A stretch of DNA of 64,000 nucleotides, from assembly GCF_000758165.1 (NCBI RefSeq), contig NZ_JNUP01000048.1:1-64000 (forward strand), given 5' to 3'. Each line of letters opens with the position of its first letter. Within the stretch, counting starts at the first letter, position 1. Of this stretch, positions 60,372 through 64,000 are shown piece by piece. The position numbers and the translations under genes are program-made. Source of the DNA: Spirochaeta lutea. Its GTDB lineage: Bacteria; Spirochaetota; Spirochaetia; DSM-27196; Salinispiraceae. Below the pieces are notes generated by a model that saw only the letters and a list, made by a program, of their open reading frames with translations, ran no database searches and was not told the origin of the DNA.

Positions 60372-60444
60372 ATTATACCCCTCTTTCCCGGTTCGTCAAG
60401 TTTTTTGAAACATTGTTTCATTTTTTACCAATCTGCGCTACAAT
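60372..60444. promoter_or_regulatory. Divergent kdgK/eda promoter with KdgR box
   Basis: The palindrome TGAAACATTGTTTCA (60406-60420) equals the KdgR consensus known from enterobacteria. Leftward: TTGACG (60394-60399), 16 bases, TATAAT (60372-60377) for kdgK. Rightward: TTTCAT (60416-60421), 17 bases, TACAAT (60439-60444) for eda, with the box overlapping its -35. One bound repressor would block both genes. Confidence 0.82.
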
Positions 60445-60476
60445 GGTTCCATAAACGAATCCATGGAGGAACACAC

Positions 60477-61451
60477 ATGAACACCATCACCGATTTGACA
60501 GATATGGAACAGCAGCTTTTCACCACCGGTCTTGTGCCGGTGGTTACCATCCAGGACGCCGGAGATGCCAAGGGCCTGGGAACCGCCCTGGTCCGGGGCG
60601 GCATTCCCGTGGCCGAGATCACCTTTCGGACCCCTGCAGCCGCGGATGGCATCCGGACCATGGCCCAGGAGGTCCCGGAGGTCCTGGTAGGTGCAGGCAC
60701 AGTAATCAACCGCGACCTCGCCAAGCAGGCAATCCAAGCCGGAGCCCGGTTCATCGTGAGCCCGGGATTCAACCCCCGGGTGGTGGATTATTGCCGGGAA
60801 CAGAACGTCCCGGTAATTCCGGGCATCAACAACCCCGGAGGCATTGAGGCTGCCCTGGAAGCCGGCCTGACCACCCTCAAGTTCTTTCCCGCCGAGGCAT
60901 CAGGGGGCGCGGCCATGATTAAGGCCCTGGCAGCCCCCTTCCCCCAGGTCCGGTTCATGCCCACCGGGGGGATCTCCCCCAAAAATCTGGGTGATTATGC
61001 AAAAATCCCCAGCATCCTCGCAATAGGAGGCAGCTGGATGGTCCCCGGGAAGGCCGTTGAATCCCGGTCCTGGGATGAGATCGCCGGGCTCTGCCGGGAG
61101 GCCCGCACCAGCCTTCAGGGCTTCTCCTTCGCTCATCTGGGCATAAACAGCGACGGCGAGCAGCATAGCAGCTCCATTGCCCGGTTCTTCTCAAGCCTCG
61201 GCTTTCCGGTAAGCCAAGGCGCCACCTCCTACTTCGCCTCTGAGTTCCTGGAAATCATGAAGGCACCCTACCGGGGCAGTCATGGCCACCTAGCCATCCG
61301 TACCCACAACATCCCCCGGGCGGCGGCCTTTCTCCATGCCCTGGGCTTCACCACCCAGGACGAAACCGCCAAGTACAAGGACGGACGGCTCATTGCCCTC
61401 TACCTCGAGCCCGAGGTCGCCGGCTTCGCCATCCACCTGCTCCAGGCCTAA
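60477..61451 (+). CDS. eda: KDPG/KHG aldolase with C-terminal VOC domain
   Basis: 324 residues. Residues 1-210 are a complete Eda class I aldolase: GLVPVVTIQDAG, AEITFRTPAA with the catalytic Glu, SPGFNPRVVDYC, TTLKFFPAEASGG with the Schiff-base Lys, and PTGGISPKNLGDY. Residues 215-324 form a VOC/glyoxalase-like domain (FAHLGINSDGEQHSSS, GHLAIRTHNIPRAAAFLHAL). It splits KDPG into pyruvate and glyceraldehyde-3-phosphate. The role of the VOC part is unknown; it may stabilise or regulate. GGAGG precedes the ATG at 60477; the longer upstream frame crosses kdgK and is not credible. Confidence 0.92.
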   Translation: MNTITDLTDMEQQLFTTGLVPVVTIQDAGDAKGLGTALVRGGIPVAEITFRTPAAADGIRTMAQEVPEVLVGAGTVINRDLAKQAIQAGARFIVSPGFNPRVVDYCREQNVPVIPGINNPGGIEAALEAGLTTLKFFPAEASGGAAMIKALAAPFPQVRFMPTGGISPKNLGDYAKIPSILAIGGSWMVPGKAVESRSWDEIAGLCREARTSLQGFSFAHLGINSDGEQHSSSIARFFSSLGFPVSQGATSYFASEFLEIMKAPYRGSHGHLAIRTHNIPRAAAFLHALGFTTQDETAKYKDGRLIALYLEPEVAGFAIHLLQA

Positions 61452-61614
61452 CACGCCGAATCTCCCGGTGCCCCGGGCTCGTGGCCGGATGATCCCCTGG
61501 GCACCCGGGGTCAGGCGGTCTCAGGCAGGAGAACGGCCGGCCAGATCCCGTCCCAAAACCCCAAGCCCCCAAGACCCCGGACCATGGCCTCCAGCCCCAG
61601 CAACCCGGCCCGGA

Positions 61615-62928
61615 CTAGTCACCCAGTCCGGGCTCTTCCACAAAAAACTTGGCAAGCTCCCGGTTCGTCAGGACCGGTAGCCCGGCGGTCATTGCAGCCA
61701 GCCCCGGCTCAACCTGTCCATCCCCGGCACTCAGGGATACCCGGTAATCCCGAATATCCAGGCCGGTAACCGGTGATTCGGGCAGCCCGGCGATGAACCC
61801 CAGGGTTGCCCGGCAGTTCCGTGCCGATAGCCCCTCCACCCGGATATCACGGATCACCGGGGTCGCAGGGGTCCGATCCTGGGGATCAAGGGAAAACAAC
61901 CGCGGATCCGACTCGTCCGCACCGCAGCGGTAGTAGGCATTTATCACGAAGGGGCATAAACAACCATCTATTGAAATGTTCCGAAACCGAAGCCCCTGAA
62001 TTTTCCCGCCCCTGCCCCGCCGGGTTTTGATCCGGATCCCCCGGTCGGTATCCACCATGGTGCAATCCCGGACCTCAACCCGCTCAATCCCTCCGGCGGT
62101 TTCACTGCCGATGACGATACCTCCATGGCCTGCGTACATGGTGCAGTCCCGGATCCTGATGTCCCGGCAGGGCCGGTTGACCCTGAGACCGTCCTCCCCC
62201 GCTCCGGACTTCAGGGCCAGACAGTCATCCCCCACCCGGAAGGTACAGGCCTCCACCAGGACATCCTCGCAAGAATCGAGGTCCAGCCCGTCGGTGTTGG
62301 GTGCATCGGCGGGATTGCTGAAGGTAACACCGCGAAAGGTGAGGCCACGGCAGTACACCGGATGGGTATTCCAAAAAGGGGAGTTCTCCAGGGTAATACC
62401 CTCCACCAGGACATTCCGGCACTCATAAAACTGGAGCAGGGCGGGCCGCAAGAACTGGGTTTCCCTGCCTCCACCCCCCGAGGGGTGGTTCAGATATCCT
62501 GGATTTTTCGCCGCCAGTTCAATCTCTATGGGATGCTGGGGCTGTCTCCGTCCCGAAGCCCGGATGGACCGCAGATGCTGCCACCAGAGCGCACCGGACC
62601 CGTCGATCCGCCCCTCGCCTCGAAGGGTAATATCCGCCTTGTTCCGGGCAAATATCAGGGGATTCATGGCGAAACACTCCACCCCCTCCCACCGGGTCCA
62701 GACCGGGGTGTACCGGGAAAACTCGGGAATAAACTGTATGACTGCTTCCTTTTCCAGGGTGATTGTACAGCCCCCCGGTAGCTCCCATGGCCCGGTAAGG
62801 TACAACCCCCGGGGAATAACCAGCTCGCCGCCCTGCCTGCCCTTGAGTTCGGAAAAGGCCTTGGCAAAGACCGCCGAGTTATCCGTCTTCCCGTCTCCTT
62901 TTCCCCCGATCTCCCATAGATTCAACAT
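61615..62928 (-). CDS. GH28 polygalacturonase
   Basis: 437 residues, right-handed beta-helix. All four GH28 motifs are present in order: PNTDGLDLDSC, GDDCLALKSG, GHGGIVIGSE and GIRIKTRRG, with catalytic Asp residues in the first two. It hydrolyses alpha-1,4-galacturonan or oligogalacturonides. No signal peptide is seen (MLNLWEIGGKGDGKTDN), so it probably acts in the cytoplasm as an exo-type enzyme on imported oligomers, releasing galacturonate for UxaC. A partial KdgR-like box (62929-62943) touches the start codon and overlaps the ribosome site. Divergent from the isomerase-like gene. Confidence 0.9.
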   Translation of the reverse strand: MLNLWEIGGKGDGKTDNSAVFAKAFSELKGRQGGELVIPRGLYLTGPWELPGGCTITLEKEAVIQFIPEFSRYTPVWTRWEGVECFAMNPLIFARNKADITLRGEGRIDGSGALWWQHLRSIRASGRRQPQHPIEIELAAKNPGYLNHPSGGGGRETQFLRPALLQFYECRNVLVEGITLENSPFWNTHPVYCRGLTFRGVTFSNPADAPNTDGLDLDSCEDVLVEACTFRVGDDCLALKSGAGEDGLRVNRPCRDIRIRDCTMYAGHGGIVIGSETAGGIERVEVRDCTMVDTDRGIRIKTRRGRGGKIQGLRFRNISIDGCLCPFVINAYYRCGADESDPRLFSLDPQDRTPATPVIRDIRVEGLSARNCRATLGFIAGLPESPVTGLDIRDYRVSLSAGDGQVEPGLAAMTAGLPVLTNRELAKFFVEEPGLGD

Positions 62929-62943
62929 TGAAACATCCTTCCA
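62929..62943 (-). promoter_or_regulatory. Partial KdgR-like box at the GH28 start
   Basis: TGAAACATCCTTCCA (plus strand) matches the kdgK/eda box at 12 of 15 positions and directly adjoins the GH28 start codon. It also contains the AAGGA ribosome site, so part of the match may be coincidence. Confidence 0.35.
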
Positions 62944-62962
62944 TTTTTTATAGTCTTAAGCC

Positions 62963-63799
62963 ATGATTACCATCGGTATGCGGGCCCACGACCTGGGCAC
63001 CATGAACCTTGCCCAGCTGAGTTCCGCCCTTCACGCCTCCGGGGTGGGTTGTATCCAATTAGCCCTCAGTAAGGCGCTTGCGGACTTTCCCTACAGACCC
63101 GGAACCCTCAGTCCGGGGTTCGCCCAGACGGTCCGGTCCGCCCTCGCCGCCCGGGGGGTCTCCATCGCCGTCCTGGGGTCCTACGTGAACCTCATTCACC
63201 CCGATCCAGAAACCAGGAACCAGCATCTCCAACGGTTTGCCGAGCATCTCCAATTTTCCCGGGACTTCGGGTGTTCCATCGTCGGCACAGAAACGGGGCA
63301 TAAAAGCAGCGACGGAAGCCCTCACCCGGCCACCCAAAGCGCCGAATCCTTTGCAGAATTGCTTTCATCGGCAGAATTTCTTGCCGCCCGGGCTGCCCAG
63401 GCCGGCGTTTTTGCAGCCCTGGAGCCCGTGGCAGATAAACACCCCCTCTCCACCATTGAGAGAACGGCCAAACTCCTAACAACCCTGGATCACCCGAACC
63501 TGAAAATAATATTCGACCCGGTAAACCTCATTCCCTCCCAGGGAATCGGCGACCAGACGGATTTTCTCACCTCCGCCTTTCAGGCCTTCGGAGAGCAGAT
63601 GGTCTGTATCCACGCCAAGGACTTCCGGATCCACCGGGGTCAAAAAATCGGGACCCTCCCGGCCGGTACAGGAGAACTGGATTATCCCCTGCTCATGAAG
63701 CTCATCAAGACCCATAAACCGGGCATCCATGTGCTCCTGGAGAACACCAGCCCCGAGTCTCTGCCCCAAGCAAAGGCATTCCTAGAGTCATTCTCATAG
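62963..63799 (+). CDS. Sugar phosphate isomerase/epimerase-like TIM-barrel protein
   Basis: 278 residues, AP-endonuclease-2/xylose-isomerase-like barrel. Candidate metal ligands follow the family order: Glu in ALEPVAD (about 156), Asp in IIFDPVNL (about 189), His in CIHAKDF (about 216) and Glu in VLLENTS (about 260). It probably isomerises or epimerises a sugar acid or its derivative; the exact reaction cannot be read from sequence. It is divergent from GH28 with a 34-base gap, so the two may share control by pectin products. Confidence 0.8.
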   Translation: MITIGMRAHDLGTMNLAQLSSALHASGVGCIQLALSKALADFPYRPGTLSPGFAQTVRSALAARGVSIAVLGSYVNLIHPDPETRNQHLQRFAEHLQFSRDFGCSIVGTETGHKSSDGSPHPATQSAESFAELLSSAEFLAARAAQAGVFAALEPVADKHPLSTIERTAKLLTTLDHPNLKIIFDPVNLIPSQGIGDQTDFLTSAFQAFGEQMVCIHAKDFRIHRGQKIGTLPAGTGELDYPLLMKLIKTHKPGIHVLLENTSPESLPQAKAFLESFS

Positions 63800-63805
63800 C
63801 CTTTA

Positions 63806-63838
63806 CCGCCCCGTACCATGGGCGGGAATGCCGGATTT
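63806..63838 (+). terminator. Probable terminator after the TIM-barrel gene
   Basis: ccgccc and gggcgg pair around a short loop just past the stop codon at 63799, followed at a short distance by a T-rich stretch. It separates the gene from the convergent chemoreceptor end. Confidence 0.45.
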
Positions 63839-63843
63839 TTGGA

Positions 63844-64000
63844 TTATTCCGTTGCCCCAATACGGAAGAACTCCACACTCCGGTAAAGCCGGGTTCCCAG
63901 CTCACCCATGGTCTTGGAAACCTGTTCGGATTCCCGGAAGACCTGGACCATCCCGGCCAGGCCGGTACTAATCTCATCCACACTGGAATGAACCTCGCTG
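63844..64000 (-). CDS. Methyl-accepting chemotaxis protein, C-terminal end (partial)
   Basis: The last 51 residues of a gene that continues beyond the window. The reading frame gives VDEISTGLAGMVQVFRESEQ then LGTRLYRSVEFFRIGATE and TAA at 63844-63846. Alternating heptads and the terminal FFRI segment are typical of the end of chemoreceptor signalling domains, where VEFFRI-type tails are common. If right, it may sense sugars for movement toward plant material; the ligand domain is outside the window. Confidence 0.65.
   Translation of the reverse strand, partial: SEVHSSVDEISTGLAGMVQVFRESEQVSKTMGELGTRLYRSVEFFRIGATE

Noticed and set aside
60177-60476. Upstream extension of eda across the kdgK promoter
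   Set aside because: It would read through kdgK on the opposite strand and the KdgR box; GGAGG before 60477 and the conserved Eda N-terminus fix the start.
6608-62770. Further ggtgatt/aatcacc matches inside genes (for example 5865, 6608, 34940, 62757) as copies of the CATNN word
   Set aside because: They lack the CAT half or match only the codon string ATCACCCTGGAA (Ile-Thr-Leu-Glu) on either strand, which is common by codon use.

Overview
The window is about 64 kb of GC-rich (CCCGGG-rich) chromosome from a diderm, plant-polysaccharide-degrading heterotroph. Lipoprotein signals, outer-membrane beta-barrel proteins, ATPase-less sugar ABC transporters, large AraC-type regulators with sensor domains and a chemotaxis-receptor end fit a free-living Spirochaetota (Spirochaeta/Alkalispirochaeta-like). 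This is inference from content; no rRNA or ribosomal protein gene is present to confirm it, and no tRNA or CRISPR array was seen.

Layout. 1-5.3 kb is an accessory strip of lower GC: an IS256-family transposase, a decayed regulator, a BrnT/BrnA toxin-antitoxin pair, a structured intergenic region, an Rhs C-terminal fragment with an NlpC/P60-like tip plus a lipoprotein (putative toxin and immunity), and an IS3 remnant. 5.3-8.7 kb holds an AAA/ABC-type ATPase, a DUF438-hemerythrin-PAS protein and an MFS transporter. 9.2-15.3 kb is a sulfur and metal block: exported rhodanese, a YeeE/YedE transporter-rhodanese fusion broken by one in-frame TAG, a CopB-type P-type ATPase, a NusG_II-domain protein and a small LDCC-motif protein. 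Two CsoR/CstR-type palindromes sit inside promoters here. 15.3-18.5 kb is a divergent metR-like/metE pair. 19.9-29.3 kb is a glycan locus (GH17-like lipoprotein, Ig-like/CBM lipoprotein, a glycosidase fused to an apparent outer-membrane beta-barrel, a CBM9-like lipoprotein, a ROK-type regulator).

30.4-63.8 kb is a nearly complete pectin island. Extracellular or surface attack: PL9 pectate lyase, Ig-like lipoprotein, beta-barrel protein and GH28 polygalacturonase. Uptake: ABC binding protein with two permeases and no ATPase, plus a second orphan binding protein. Oligomer trimming: GH105. Central pathway: UxaC, a UxaB-UxaA fusion, KduI, KduD, KdgK, and Eda with a C-terminal VOC domain. Regulators: a membrane AraC sensor, a 1179-residue LacI-sensor/AraC hybrid and an IclR/KdgR-like protein. 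Both the saturated (galacturonate) and unsaturated branches converge on 2-keto-3-deoxygluconate, then pyruvate and glyceraldehyde-3-phosphate. A near-perfect KdgR box lies in the kdgK/eda divergent promoter, with weaker matches next to two other start codons.

Two signals not explained by the genes stand out. First, a family of about 105-bp elements with 20-bp terminal inverted repeats (four whole copies, one truncated), each whole copy flanked by near-identical 8-bp direct repeats: a previously unnamed MITE-like element as far as I can tell. Second, a short oriented word, CATNN(G/A)AATCACC, occurs nine times on both strands in intergenic DNA and in genes, two of the genic copies lying in variable linkers.
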